Assembly: GCF_954871325.1 (NCBI RefSeq) | Contig: NC_088777.1 | Span: 15,043,366-15,107,365 of the forward strand | DNA length: 64,000 nt | DNA from: Gordionus sp. m RMFG-2023 | Lineage: Eukaryota > Nematomorpha > Gordioida > Chordodea > Parachordodidae | Direction: 5' to 3' | Program-made: the position numbers and the translations under genes | The notes under the pieces: generated by a model | Told to the model about the DNA's origin: nothing | Databases searched by the model: none | Seen by the model: the letters and a program-made list of their open reading frames with translations, nothing else | Part shown: one piece after another, positions 12,455 to 24,690 of the stretch | How positions within the stretch are numbered: position 1 is the stretch's first letter | Layout: each line of letters starts with the position of its first letter

Positions 12455-14625
12455 TAGACCTATGCGCCGCCAGCAATTTTATTCACGCCGGAAAAGCCGA
12501 TTGAGATGAACGGCGTGGTCAGGTTTGCGGTCGATTTTTTTATGGTGGCGGCTCGGCGTGTTTAATTTTTAGAATGATATTTAATTATCTTTATATATTA
12601 TTTAAATTTGAATGTTGACACGAATAAAATTAAGATATGAATTGTATTCTATTGGCATATAATAAAATAGTGTATATCATTTACATTCATTCATATTCAT
12701 ACATCATATTTAATAATTACACAAATATTAATATATATTTATTTTTTATGGACTTACACGTTTTAACCACCCTTGTTTGTTTATTGCCAGCTTTAATTGA
12801 TGTTTTTTTGAGTATATTTTTAATGTATAAACTTAATATATATAAAAAAATTATTTATATAAACCTTTATCAAAAATTTGATTTATTACAGTTTTAGTTA
12901 TTATGATGTTTTTTAAATATCTTTTTAATGTATAAAATCTAATAAAATTATATTTTGATGTTATGCATAGATTTAAGCCATTTGATTCTATAGACAATAA
13001 AGGAATAACTGATTTTCTAAAGATTGAAGTTTAAATAAAATGAAAGTTAAAATATAAATTTTCTAAAAAAATATAATATTTGATTTCTCGTCAAAATTGC
13101 CTGATAGGACAACCATTAGTCGGGGTGCACTAGATTATGTTTATTCATAATCTAAAGGCGCATTTTAAAATCTGATTGATTCTGGATTAAAATTATCTAC
13201 TATCATTTTTAATTTATTAACAGATCATCACGTTTAGTCTTCGTCATTTAAATATAAATTTTGATTTAAAATATTTTGGCAACTAGAAGCGTGACGCAAA
13301 AGCATACTGCTGAAACCATATTATCTGAGATGGATAGTAGAGAAGAGGAATTCCATTTAAAAAACAAAATAATATAGATGGTAACTATGCTGGGGTTAAT
13401 GTCAAGTCAGATTGGGGGATTATGAGCATCATTTAAGTTTAGATCATGGACTTAATAATTTAGCTACAGTTGATGGCATAAAAAAGTTGCCAGATTTAAT
13501 ATTCTGATTAAAAAAATTAGAGAAATCATTTCAGCCCTCAGATATCTAGTTAGCTGATTTGGAATATGAAATTGAGGATAAGCATCGTAAATGTCTGCAA
13601 TCAATTTATGAGACAGGATATATTGATGATTCTGATCCATACCTTGATGACATTTAGATATCTGTGAGGCTGATAATATAAATTGCAATGCAACAAGAGA
13701 TCTAAAAAAAGCTTGACCATAAGTTTCCAATTACTGAAATTTAAGTAATTTATTTTATATTAAATTTTTATAAATAAAATTATATTTTAAACATTAAATA
13801 TTAGCAAAACTACTTGATCCGAGATTAAAAAATCTTTAGCTTGTTTCAGAATATTTAAATTCGAATTCTACAACATTGCAATTTTTAATTAAATAAAACT
13901 TTAGTTGATATATAACTAAAATAGCTCGCATTTCCTTTCAAGCAACGATTATGATAACATTAGCAATATATAGCAAGAATGTATTAGTATACCAGAAGAG
14001 AATATACTAACTCTTTAGAAAAAAAAGCCACTAGAACCTCCTAGGCTTGCTAATTTAGCAAAGTTCTATGTTACCTACAATCACTATACCCAGTAGAAGA
14101 ATTTTTTCCATAGTTGGATAAATACTCAATGAAAAAAGGGACTTCTTTATGTCCCACGGATCTTGATAAAATACTATTTATTCATGATAATTATAATTTT
14201 ACTAAATCTGATTTCTAATTTATTATATTTCCTTTATATTTTACTTGCAATATGTTTTAATAAAAATCAATAGAATTTCACTAAAATGTGTTGTTTATCT
14301 GACTCTGATCTGAATAAAAATGAAATTCCTTAGTCTATTTCTGAGAATTAGAAAATTACATAAATTTAAATAGGAGTGAGACAAAAAATAATTTAAGAAA
14401 TGAATTAAACTATATTAACAATGTTAGAACTAAGAGCACCCAAATACATTGTTAAAAAAATGTAATACATTAAATTATAAATTAAATTCATTAAAATATT
14501 TTTTTAATAGCATGCCACGACAGCTGCTAAATTATTAGGCGGGGCAAAATAGGCGCACAGCCGAACGCCGATAAAAATTATTCAAAAACAGCCGACGTAA
14601 ATTTAGGCTTTGGCGCACAGGTCTA
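12455..14625 (+). mobile_element. degenerate hAT transposon
   Basis: Inverted terminal repeats TAGACCTATGCGCC (left) and TAGACCTGTGCGCC (right, other strand), with G+C-rich subterminal stretches at both ends. Flanking octamers (ATCTCAAG, ATCTATGA) share only four bases, so the TSD is eroded. The + strand between about 13280 and 14220 holds a hAT transposase, with many stops and several frame changes. The end of the dimerisation domain is still visible (PSRRIFSIVG near 14093, then ILNEKRDFF, then DLDKILFIHDN in another frame). An old, dead copy. Confidence 0.65.
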
Positions 14626-14878
14626 ATCTATGATGATTCCCTTGTTTTTTTACTTTCATTTATAATTTTGTATTTTTCATGATTTCTATTATATACTTCT
14701 TTAGCACATTTTCAATTTAACTATACTAGATATATTATTAAATGTTTTTAAAGAGATCCGAACCGTTATCTATAAAGGTTAAGGCTCAGGGGCAAAAAAT
14801 TAAAAAAGTTTCAGTTCGTTTACGGAAGAAAATTGTAAAGGTTTCTTTTCGGGTTTTAAAATTTTATTTAATATTTAT

Positions 14879-15108
14879 CAAAGACCTGCAGACCCGATCC
14901 TAAGCCCGGCCTGGGTACACGAACCGGGCTGTATTTTAATTTTCTTAAATATACCCGGGCCAGGCCTAAAATTTTTTTTTAAATACTCGGACTGGGCCAT
15001 ATATTTCAAACTCAAATATTTTAAATGCCATTTTTAGCTATAAAAATTAAAAAAAAATTTTTTTTAGAAAAATCCGGGTCGTCCAAGTGGCACCTCTGCA
15101 GGTCTCTG
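14879..15108. mobile_element. hAT-type MITE (CAGAGACCTGCAG family)
   Basis: Left end CAAAGACCTGCAGA, right end CAGAGACCTGCAGA on the other strand. Perfect 8-bp duplication ATATTTAT (14871-14878, 15109-15116). The interior has CCCGGCC-type G+C patches and no reading frame. A related copy is at 48574-48913. Confidence 0.8.
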
Positions 15109-15693
15109 ATATTTATATCAAATTTTTCTTAAACAAAAGTATAGAAAATATACGCAAAAATGTGAACTCATTTTATAAGGAAATATACAACATAACACAC
15201 ACACACACTATAAAAAAAGTATACCAATAATATAAATTGTAATTTGTTATGTTTAATAAAAATTATATTATCATATAAAGGTAAATTATTAAAATTAAAA
15301 TATAATCAAACAACAAAAAATATTAAAAAATCCTTTCAAAATTTAGCAAAAATTATCTTTACAAAAAATAATAAAAATCTCTTACTTATCAAACATATGG
15401 TCTTAAATTAAAATTTATATACATATAAATAAAACGGGTTTACACCAGTTCAGAAAAATCATCTAAGGTTCGGTTCGTTCCTTTTAATGATTTGATATTA
15501 AAATTAGGTTATGTCTCATAAGCTTTATTCCGGTATAATAGTTCGATTCCCACAGGATTCCATATTTTTTTAACATACTCTTGATAACGCGCCATATTTT
15601 AGTTAATAATTTCTTCTCAGTTCGTGTAACAATGCAAATTCTCCTCCAATAGGAATCGATTTTTTCATTTCCCATATTATATATTTATTATTT

Positions 15694-15699
15694 TTTATT
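15694..15699 (-). terminator. polyadenylation signal of guanylate kinase gene
   Basis: AATAAA on the - strand 12 bases after the stop codon; a second copy lies at 15684-15689. A very short 3' untranslated region is implied. Confidence 0.4.
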
Positions 15700-15710
15700 A
15701 ATAACCACTT

Positions 15711-18700
15711 TTACATCGCACTCGAAAAAAAAAAAGAGGTTAAAGTGATAAAAAAAATATTAAAAACTTCTTTGAGGCAATCTAAGAATTGTGAATACGC
15801 TTTGTCGAAATCGTCGTTTTTAATGACAGCGTCAAAATTACCAGGTTCTTTAGCTAAGAAATTAAAAAATAAGTTTTATGGTTTCTTTCTTTCTTTTTGT
15901 AAACAATAGTCTTAAAAAACAACAAATCAATTGGAAAATAATCGCGCAAGTTTCGATACCTCATTTCAACCTCATATAACACGGAACTTGGTGCAAGCGT
16001 GTCTCAAGCTATAAATAGAAAACTCTTTTTTGCGAATGAGCAGAAATGTTTACAAATTTAAATAGAGATAATAAAAAAAACCCCTTACCATATTTGATTT
16101 CTTGTTCGGCAGTATTTAGTCTCTTGATGATTGCCTCTTCACTATCCGTTTTCCTGGCTCTCAATCTCTCTTCCTTTAACAAATAAAAAGATATATCAGA
16201 TGGTAAAATGAAAATCTGAAAGATTGTAAGTGATACTTTCTTATTTTCGACCTTGAGAGGTTTTCCACTAACCCAAGGGGTAATTTAAAAGATTTATGCT
16301 ATTTAAATCGTTTTAATTAAAAGTAAAATTATTATGATGCCGTAATTGATTGTTTTTTATATATGGATATTGGGTCTAGCCGGTTCTATGAAAATAACAT
16401 AAAACATTATATTCATTTAATTTTTGACATATTTCGCATTTGTTTTAAATTTTTTTTTTTAATTTGTAGGCATATATGTTAAAAATTAAAAAAATTTATT
16501 TTTCCAAGTGCAATTATTTCTTGAATAAATATATCTATTTTAATACCTCATTTTTATATCGATAAAATTTAAAATTACAATTTAATTACAGGTTACATTT
16601 TTAAAATAATTGGTTAAAGTAATATGTCAAAGGTCAGAAAAAATAGAAATGTTAATTTTTGTCTTATAAATAAAACTCAGAACTATAGTTTTTTTTAAAC
16701 ATGTTTTTGAATAAATTTTATTTAAAAATCCCAAAATTTTCTATAGTAAATCATTTGGAATTTTTATGCATAAAATATCTTTGATCAAAAATTTTAAAGT
16801 AAAAAAAATCTTTACACATAAATATTTGAAAATTATTTTTCAAACTTTGATTAGAAATTATAAACTTTTAAATAATTCATTTTTATATTTTTTATCAAAT
16901 ACATATTTGATCATTTATTATATTATCGAAACAAATTAATACTATTTATTGAGGATAAATTACTTAATTTTTATGATTTGATTTTTTATAAAAACTAAAT
17001 TCTAAATATAAAAGAGTTTTAAAAAAAATTATATTAGATCTCTGACAGAAATAAAAATTGGAATCAGTCCGGTCGGTTGAAAAATTTAAATCCAGTGCAT
17101 CACTAGCTTTCAGTGGCGTAGCCAAGATTTTATCATGGGGGGGGGGGGGCTTCGCCCCCACATCCAATTTTTTTTGACCAGTTAATTGCTTATATTTTTG
17201 TATTTGTTAAAATTGTTTTATATATTCATATAACAAAATTTTAGGGTATTTTATTATATATTTTACATTCCTTTATTTAATCTTGTATATATTTTTATTA
17301 ATTAAAATATTTTCAAAATGTTGATATTTTATATAATACAGATTTTAATATTAAAAATTATAATGTATAAAGACTCTATTTAAAAAAAAAGTAATTTTTT
17401 ACAATTATATAAAATATGTGTAATTCTTATGAAAATAATGGTATTTAAAAAAATATGATGATATTATCTTATAAATAATACATTTTTTACAAAAAAAAAT
17501 TGATTATATATTAAAACGAATAAAATTTTATTGCTATTTTTTGATTTGAATTTAAAAAGAGAGATCTACTTTTCTCTGAGATTTTGCTAATGCATCTAGA
17601 ATCAAATTTTTATCTAAAATATTCTCCTTATAAATATTCAATAGGGCTAATCCATTTAAACGTTTTTCACCGGTTGTGTTTCTTAAATAGGTTTTTAACC
17701 TTTTTAAAGTTGAAAAAGACCTTTCATTAGTGCAGGTACTAATTGGCAAAGTAGCTAAAATAATTAATAATGTTTTGATATTAGGCAGGGAATCTAAAAT
17801 GCAATTGCACGTGGAAAGGGCCTGCAGAGCATTTTTTGGTCTCAAAGAAAACCCTATTCTGTTAAGATTTTTATACCAAAATTCGACAACACGAAGTAAC
17901 TTATCATATGAACCCTAAATCATCAGCATAAAACTCTGAGATTTTTTATCCTCTCGTGTTTCAAGTGTAATCAACAGTTTAGACTCAACCGGCAAAGAAA
18001 ATAAAAGCTTTTTAAAATATAATTATGACTAATAAATCTTTCTTTTAATTGAAATAAAAATGTTTCAATAAGGGGAATAAAAATGTTTATTTTATAATAA
18101 TCCTCAATCGTAGATGCATCAATATTTGATCGATTGGATTGTCTAGAGACTACTCTAGGTTTAAAAATTTCAATTCCAAATATATTAGCAATCTCCTTTA
18201 CCTTTTCATATATTTCATGAAATTTTTCATCCACATTCTCTCTGATATTTGTTAATATTTCAACAATATCCTTTGCTCTATTCATAATCTCCCTTAAATC
18301 CAAATCGATTTTTTGTAGCATTTTGCTAAAATCAGATGTATAATTAAATAAAAAATAAACACATTGAATTGAAATTAAAAACTGTGGCTTAATAATAGCC
18401 TGCAAAAGATTTTCGGCATCTGTTGAATCTTTTTCCTTGCTTGATGATTGTTTTTTCATATTGAAAATGAGAAATATACATTTTTATAAAATGGAATATG
18501 ACAAACTAGACAACTTTTATGAAATGCAAAATAATATAAAATTTATTTAATAAATATAAAAATAATCAAATGTGTATATCTATTATTATTTATAATAAAT
18601 TTAAAACATAAAAATCAAGCGTTTATTAAGAATTTATTAAATTAAAATTTAAAAATTTTTTTTTTTTTTATTTTTCATTGGTACGCCACTGCTAGTTTTA

Positions 18701-21123
18701 TTTATATATGTTTGCGGCAATATTTTTTATCCGGCAATGTGTTATTTTTAAAACAATTTTTTAGCGCGTTTTTTTAAATTTAAAAATCTGATTTTACCGG
18801 AATTGAATTCCAGCATGTTTAGAATACCCATCTTATGAATTGTAGATAATTTTACCTTTAAATTTTAGTTATTTATAATTTATATGAAAAATCTGTGGAA
18901 GAAATTATATAAATTATATTAGGTTCAAAAGCTCATTATAAAATTATCTGAATTTCCTAGGGAAGGTATTCCAAGCATGATGGAATACATTTCCGGTAAA
19001 ATCCTATTTTTAAATTCAAAAAAAAACGCTTTCAAAATATGATTTAAAATTGAAAAAATAATACATTGCCGGAAAAAACACATTGCCGCTAACATATAAA
19101 TTCCTGTCTAGGAAACGCTATCATTCAATTATTATTATTATCTAGAGGAATCGTTTTGCACCAGAATTTACCATTCTTTCAATGGCTTAACTCTTGTAAA
19201 ACTATATTTAAAAAAATTGAGGTGGAGACTTAGCATTAGTCAATCAGTAAGAATCAAATCCAGTGATTGATTAGAGTTAATGAAAAATAACAAAAATAAC
19301 CAATGTTTTCATATCCGGTGGCATTATGAAAATGTATATGGGCGCGAAATGTTTATCTCCGAGATTTTTAAGCTGTTTCACACCCTGCACGTCTATATCC
19401 AAAATACAAATTTTACCAGTCTTCTGTATGTCTCTTATAGCTTTTTTGCTTTTGGTTTAAGGGAACAAATTATTAAATATATATCGTAGAGCATACTGGA
19501 ATTAAAGGCAATGCGAATAAGAATTTAAATTACTTAGCACATGTTTTAAAAAAATAATAATTTATAAAGACTTAATTTTACCAGAATTGTACCTCAGGAT
19601 GTGTATACTACTGCTATGAATTTTACACAATTCTGTTATAAAATTTTGTTAACTTTAATTAATATATAATTAAAATTTATTCAAAATTTTTAAGACAAAA
19701 ATTGTTTGAAATTCATAGTGTAAGTTAAGTACTTTGAAGCCCACAATTCTAGCTAACTCACGCGTCTCAATCCAGCTCATATTTTACCACCACAACTCGA
19801 GTTCTGTAAAACTCTTACACCGAGTACTATAAACATTGTAATATAATTTAAGCAAAATCAAATCTTTTTAAAAAAAGGCGCTATAAATGATTTAAATATT
19901 AAAAATTACAATAAAAATGACTCAAATTAGGAAACAAATGAAATTATTGTCGATCAAAGAAATGATAGGAGATTAAAAGAAAGAATGAAGGATTTATTCA
20001 ATTAAATAATTAATAAATATCAGAGATCAGATAAAAAAAAAATATATGTATTACCTGGTACCGTATATATTATTAGAAAATTCGGCGTGCTCTATGAATT
20101 CCCCGTCCAATATCCCTTTATTAATTTCTTCTCTCGAAACAAAATGGTATTCTAAAACCATACATAAAAAATAGTTGTTTTTTAAAAGATAACCATCGAA
20201 AATTGATTATCTATAAAATTTATAACTTTTATATAAGCCGTTTTTTTACAAAATGATTATTTTTTTCTAAGGTATAAGTTAGTCAATTTTGATAGAGATA
20301 CACTGAACCCGATACCAGGAAGATACTTTTATATTGAACTGATATAAAATGATATTTAACCATCATAAATTAACTTCTTTTTTTAACTTCCATGCTATGT
20401 ATTTAAAAAAAAATTTCTAAACCGATAAAATAAAAGAAAGAAAAATGTATATCAGCTTTTAAGTATATATATATTATTTATAAAGATAATTTTAGAAAAT
20501 ACAAATAGAAGTAGCCATAGCCCTAGCCCATAAACTAATGATAAAATAATTATAAAACTAAATTTCTTTTTATGTCAGGTTGATGAACGTTGACTTCAAC
20601 ATCTTATTATTGAAGGAAATTAATATTTCGATGAAATGAAATTATATTGGGCAAAATATCTTCGAATAATAAAATTTAGTCTCAAAAAAAAATCGGTCCT
20701 TTGTAGGTATACGGATTTTATGCGGACTTCCAACCCATATTATAATATTTTATTATAAATTATGGTATCATCGAAAAACATTTGTAGAAAATATTTTTAA
20801 AAATATATTCATATCAAATACCTCTTCCATCGATTTCACCCTTCCTGGGTTTTCTTGATGTGTCTGTTTTCAACAAAATTAAAAAAATATTATATCTTTC
20901 TAGTATTCTAATCTTTTTTTCAGTTTTTATTTATTTATCTCTATTCCTTACTTCTAACCCCCCCCCCCCCCCTGAAATCAATATTTCCAAAACATGAATT
21001 ACTATATTACTTACGAGATATGCTAAGATCGAAAACATCTTTGTAATCTTGAAGCAATTTCTTGATGAAAGTGCTTTTGCCGACACCCGAAGGTCCACAT
21101 AGCACGACAGGTTTTAGGTCCAT
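15711..21123 (-). CDS. GUK1: guanylate kinase, complete six-exon gene
   Basis: Cytosolic nucleotide kinase (GMP + ATP to GDP + ADP). Exons on the - strand: 21123-21015, 20863-20822, 20151-20055, 19448-19301, 16173-16089, 15847-15711. All junctions are GT-AG, phases agree, 618 nt in total, 205 aa (family about 200). P-loop GPSGVGKS at residues 10-17; GMP-binding [11 protein letters not shown] at 36-46 (Arg40, Arg43) and EYHF (Tyr52); [13 protein letters not shown] at 69-81; LDIDVQGV at 99-106; [20 protein letters not shown] lid region at 126-145; [10 protein letters not shown] near 171-180. The start is the only Met before the P-loop. The 3.1-kb intron between exons 4 and 5 holds a hAT and a MITE. 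Oddity: the C-terminus after LDCLKEV is a hydrophobic, Phe-rich tail ([17 protein letters not shown]) read partly through an 11-base homopolymer, so the last residues are uncertain. Confidence 0.93.
17111..18691 (-). mobile_element. hAT transposon in guanylate kinase intron
   Basis: Left end CAGTGGCGTAGCC, right end CAGTGGCGTACC on the other strand. Flanking octamers CTAGCTTT (17103-17110) and CTAGTTTT (18692-18699) differ at one base, indicating a not very recent insertion. A run of G's followed by CTTCGCCCCC lies just inside the left end. The - strand carries transposase pieces: 18459-17971, then 17845-17552, which includes the hAT dimerisation segment ([19 protein letters not shown], then [10 protein letters not shown]). 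Only the C-terminal half of a transposase is present and the two frames are separated, so this copy is defective. Confidence 0.85.
17552..18459 (-). pseudogene. hAT transposase C-terminal half (ZMYM/P52rIPK-like type), broken
   Basis: Two - strand frames: 18459-17971 (162 aa, starts [11 protein letters not shown]) and 17845-17552 (97 aa). The second has the hAT family dimerisation motif with [16 protein letters not shown], followed by [14 protein letters not shown], close to the C-terminus. The intervening 17846-17970 is also open in part in a shifted frame, consistent with a frameshift. The N-terminal DNA-binding and first catalytic regions are missing. Function lost. Confidence 0.75.
18705..19098. 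mobile_element. palindromic MITE of the CCGGCAATGTG family
   Basis: About 45-bp inverted ends: left contains GCGGCAAT and CCGGCAATGTGTTATT; right contains AATACATTGCCGG and ATTGCCGC. The interior carries ATTTTACCGGAA, ATTCCAGCATGTTT and GAATACC, repeated in inverted orientation (GGTATTCCAAGCATG). The same end sequence is at 44593, where it belongs to an element coding for an IS630/mariner-type transposase, so this is probably its non-autonomous derivative. It lies 14 bp from the neighbouring hAT, in the guanylate kinase intron. Confidence 0.65.
19565..19760. repeat. diverged fragment related to the palindromic MITE
   Basis: Contains the spaced blocks TTACCAGAATTGTACCTCAG and TGTTTGAAATTCATAG seen in the related repeat at 47648-47885. 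Ends not definable. Lies in the intron between guanylate kinase exons 3 and 4. Confidence 0.35.
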
Positions 21124-21421
21124 GTTAAATTAACTATGTATTTTTTAAAAAGATAATATTATTAATTCATAAGTATTAGTTGAACTTATCAAACACACAT
21201 CTTAACAATTATATTGCTAATCATTAAAGAGATCAAGGAGGTTATCATTTATCAAATAGTATACTATATTTTCTCTCTTCTCATTTTGTACCAGTTTAAG
21301 GCTACAAGAAATTTCTTAATTTTGCTTTGTGTGTATATACAAAGAAAGGGGATGTCAAATATGATATAAATATAATACATAAGAAAAAATCTTAAAATAT
21401 GCACTTATATTATTATTAATA
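21124..21421. other. 5' flank of guanylate kinase gene
   Basis: The putative promoter side of the gene: A+T-rich, no clear core-promoter motif and no other gene. Confidence 0.35.
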
Positions 21422-21425
21422 TCAA

Positions 21426-23156
21426 CCCTTCAATACTCTGGTGGGGTATATGAAACCCCAGGCATGCTAGAAATGATATTACATAAAAAGGGTTAAATAT
21501 TATGATCTGGATTCTTCAGTGGCTTCATTAAATATATCTTAGAATCTATATTCCAAATTTCATATATTTCGGTTGAGTAGTTTTTAAGATATAAGCATTT
21601 TGTGACTGATTGGGGTTTGTGAGACCCCACCAGAATAAATTTGTAATTTTTTATGAATTTTTTTTTTTAATTTTTATAATTATAAATATATACTACTATA
21701 TTATAAAATTTATTAAAACAAAATTTAAATATCTTTTATTTTGAATGAGATATATGAAAAAGAAAATTTGAACATTTTTTTTGGTGGAGTTTTATTCTTA
21801 TTTTCACCATCTGGCTCATTTCTCAAATTATTTTTATCATATACTATGATTTTTGCAGATTCTGATAGTAAATAAAAAATTATTTAAGAAGTAATATCAT
21901 TTTATTTGAGGTGATTATGACTATGTAATTGATAGTAGGAGAAGATTTATTTATGATAGTGATCATGATACACAATCTGAATTAGATGAAGATATGCTAG
22001 TTGAAACAGACAATAAACTAAAATATTATTTCGGTAAATATGGAATTAGTTATCATATCTATTTCTCTGTAAAATTAGCTAAAAATAAGGTGACTCAATG
22101 CAAAAAAGATTGTAAATCAAAGAAGAACACGTCAACAAAATTTAATTTTTCATATGCCAGGAATAAAAGAATATGGGAAAGAAGTTGACACCCCAGAAAA
22201 ATGTTTTGATTTGTTCATATCACCAAAAATTGAAGAAATTATTTATCACAAATGAAAAAATTAAAATTATATATAAGTAAAAACTACACTGATCAATATG
22301 AAAGTTCTACTAGAGGTTGATGTAATAGAATTCAAAGCATTATTGGGAAAACTTTATTTAGCTGGAATTTTCAAATCAAATCATCAAAATATTTCAGATT
22401 TATGGAAATCTGATGGGTTTGGAATTGTATTTAGAGCAACAATGACACTCAAAATATTCAGATTTCTAATTCATGCAATAGATTTGATGACATATTAACA
22501 AGAGAAGAAAGAAAAATGGTAGACAAAACAACTCACATCAAGAATTTGTTGATAACTGCTACAGATCTTATACAATATCAGAATATGCAACCCCAGATGA
22601 AATGCTTCCAGCATTTCATGGTAATGCCCATTCAGGCAATACATGCCAAACAAATTATCAAAATATGGCACAAAACTATACTCCTTATAAAAAAACAAAA
22701 TATTTTTGTCTAATATGTAAAATAAATTTATGTTTAGAACACATTAATATTTAATGTAATAAATGTTTTGCATGTCAAATTTAGCATATTTCAATGTACT
22801 ATATTTTTTTATATTTGAATGTATTAGTATAATTTTTTTTATATCGAAGAATAAAGATCCATATTATGAATTATCACGATTATATGATGGATAAGTTATT
22901 TTTTTTTAATTTTATATTTGAAATTTAAAAAAAGTAGGCTTTTTTTAGAAAATTTTGGCACAAATTATAATTATTTTCATCATCTTTAATCTAGACTAAA
23001 GAAATAAAAATATTTTATCAAGCTTAAGGTTAGATCTATCTTATATCCAAATATCAAATGAAAATAATGAATGTAACTGGAGATATATACATTTGAAATT
23101 GGGGTCTATTAAACCCCACCCGAGTACTAATATTTTTTTCACCGAGTATTGAAAGG
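21426..23156 (+). mobile_element. piggyBac transposon, internally deleted
   Basis: Left end CCCTTCAATACTC, right end CCTTTCAATACTCGG on the other strand; both are followed inside by GTGGGGT-type repeats. Flanked by TCAA (21422-21425, a decayed TTAA) and TTAA (23157-23160), the TTAA target typical of piggyBac. The + strand carries transposase fragments (22298-22498 and following). At 1.7 kb it is shorter than autonomous elements (about 2.5 kb), and the C-terminal catalytic part is missing. Confidence 0.85.
22298..22713 (+). pseudogene. piggyBac transposase (DDE_Tnp_1_7) N-terminal catalytic segment, broken
   Basis: The frame at 22298-22498 reads EFKALLGKLYLAGIFKSNHQ, then LWKSDGFGI and FRATMTLKIFRFL, the conserved piggyBac block preceding the first catalytic Asp region. 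After a frame change it continues with LTREERK and then ATPDEMLPAFHG (about 22585-22625), the segment around the first catalytic Asp. A stop before FDD and at least one frameshift separate the parts, and the distal catalytic residues are absent. A dead copy. Confidence 0.8.
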
Positions 23157-23160
23157 TTAA

Positions 23161-23569
23161 TATATCTTATCTCGTCAAAATATATTTTAATATTTTATTT
23201 TTGGTAATTCAGCCTATTAAGGGATTATTAAATCTTCCTTTTTAAAAATTAATTTAAGTGTATCTGATTAAAAAATTATAAAATTACAGCTCAAATTAAT
23301 TATTTTTTCTATAGATAAAACTTTTAAATCAATTTCGTAACTATAGACCAGTTTCGATCTCGGCCAAAAATAAATATATTTAAATTAACCCAGCTTTTCA
23401 TCAATATCTTCGTTTGTAGGCTAATTTATATTTCATTTTTTTTTAAAAAGAAAAATGCAAAATCAAAGTAAATATAATTTAATAATAGGAATCCCCAGGT
23501 TTTAAAAGCGTTTAAATATATTTTTTAAAAATCGTTTATAAAAAAATATTAAATGCTATTTTACAATGA
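23161..23569. other. intergenic spacer
   Basis: A+T-rich DNA between the piggyBac end and the TSD of the 20.5-kb element. Nothing recognised. Confidence 0.4.
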
Positions 23570-23577
23570 TGCCATAT

Positions 23578-23725
23578 TAGTGTTGTTAATTGGTTGGTTG
23601 TGTAGAGCCCAGACCCGGGGTTTGGGTCGAAAATATCGACTAAACCAGCTCTGAGCACGAACCCCGAGCACAGACCCGGCACAAAAACCCATTATTTTTA
23701 AAAAAAATAATAAATAATTTTATTT
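23578..23725. repeat. left terminal inverted repeat of the 20.5-kb element
   Basis: Imperfect inverted counterpart of about 43985-44126. Shared landmarks are TAGTGTTGTTAATT at the tip, GCTCTGAGCACGAACCC, then CACAGACCCGGCAC and an A+T tract. Much richer in G+C than its surroundings. Confidence 0.7.
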
Positions 23726-24092
23726 AAAGAATATTATTATTTTATAAAAAGTAAATCTATAATATCAATTTTGTGTAAATTTGTGAAATCATTATTTAGG
23801 CTCTGCATACATAGGAGAACACAAATCATGTCAAAATTTTGTTCTACCATTAGGGGAAATGTGCCATAAATGGCCATGTTTAAAGACTGGCCACCACCCT
23901 TTAACTTTTTATCTATTGAACCGATTTCTCTCAAAATTGGTCAAAATGTGTAAATGTTAATAATACTAATTAAATTAATGTATAATTAATTTTTATATAC
24001 CTAAAAATTGAAGAAATATATAAGATTGGTCTTTTGCAAGTATTTCATATTTATAATATAATTCTTAAATAATATGTTATAGCCAGTAAATA

Positions 24093-24350
24093 CATTTCAG
24101 CGAAACTTTTATCGCGAAACACTTTTTCACGAAGCTTTTATCGCGAATGTCGTTTATCGCGAATGGATTTTATGGCGAAACTTTTATGGCGACTCGCGAA
24201 TCCATAATAGCAAATACTATTCCGCGAATACAATATAGCGAAACAAATATCGCGATTTTTTTATAGCGAAACCTTTAAAGCGAATACATTACCGCAAATA
24301 CAATATCGCGAAACAACTATCGCGAAGATATTATAGCGATAATTGCTAAT
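24093..24350 (+). repeat. 14-bp GCGAA array, copy 1
   Basis: Begins with TTCAGCGAAAC and runs as repeats of GCGAA plus nine variable bases (spacers such as ACTTTTATC, TACAATATC). Several units are eroded. Ends with GCGATAATTGCTAATAATG and then an 80-bp flank also found after array 2. About 17 units. No reading frame is conserved, since 14 is not a multiple of three. Confidence 0.8.
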
Positions 24351-24504
24351 AATGACTAATTTATTTCGAAACATTTTTTTATAATTATATTAATTGAATA
24401 ATATTTTTAAAATAGGATTGTGACGATTTTGCACTCAATTTTGAATTATCTCATATGATATTTATGCCTATATAGAACTCTTATGCTGAAAGATAGGCCT
24501 GCCC

Positions 24505-24690
24505 CCTTATCCAAAAAAAAGTGTAAGATATGTAAGAGTAAAATAAACACTTAACTCATTTTGCCCCGGTTTCACATGTATTTTAATTTCATTTTATTTG
24601 AAAATAATGAGTAAAATTGCTTACAAATTGAGTAGAAGCGTTTAGCGGTGTTTTCATAAAAACACTGTTATTTACTTTGTCAAAATATAT
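24505..24690 (+). repeat. direct repeat of 39450-39630
   Basis: Shares GAGTAAAATTGCTTACAAAT and TGAGTAGAAGCGTTTAGCG and surrounding sequence with the later copy, including a nearby C-run. Part of the private sequence of the 20.5-kb element; no coding potential. Confidence 0.65.

Noticed and set aside
13464-13730. Minus-strand frame of 88 codons
   Set aside because: Antisense shadow of the degenerate plus-strand hAT transposase in 12455-14625.
15530-15556. B-box-like GTTCGATTCCCAC
   Set aside because: The 5' side of a T-stem is missing and no cloverleaf can be drawn.
19280-19489. Plus-strand frame of 69 codons
   Set aside because: Antisense shadow of guanylate kinase exon 4.
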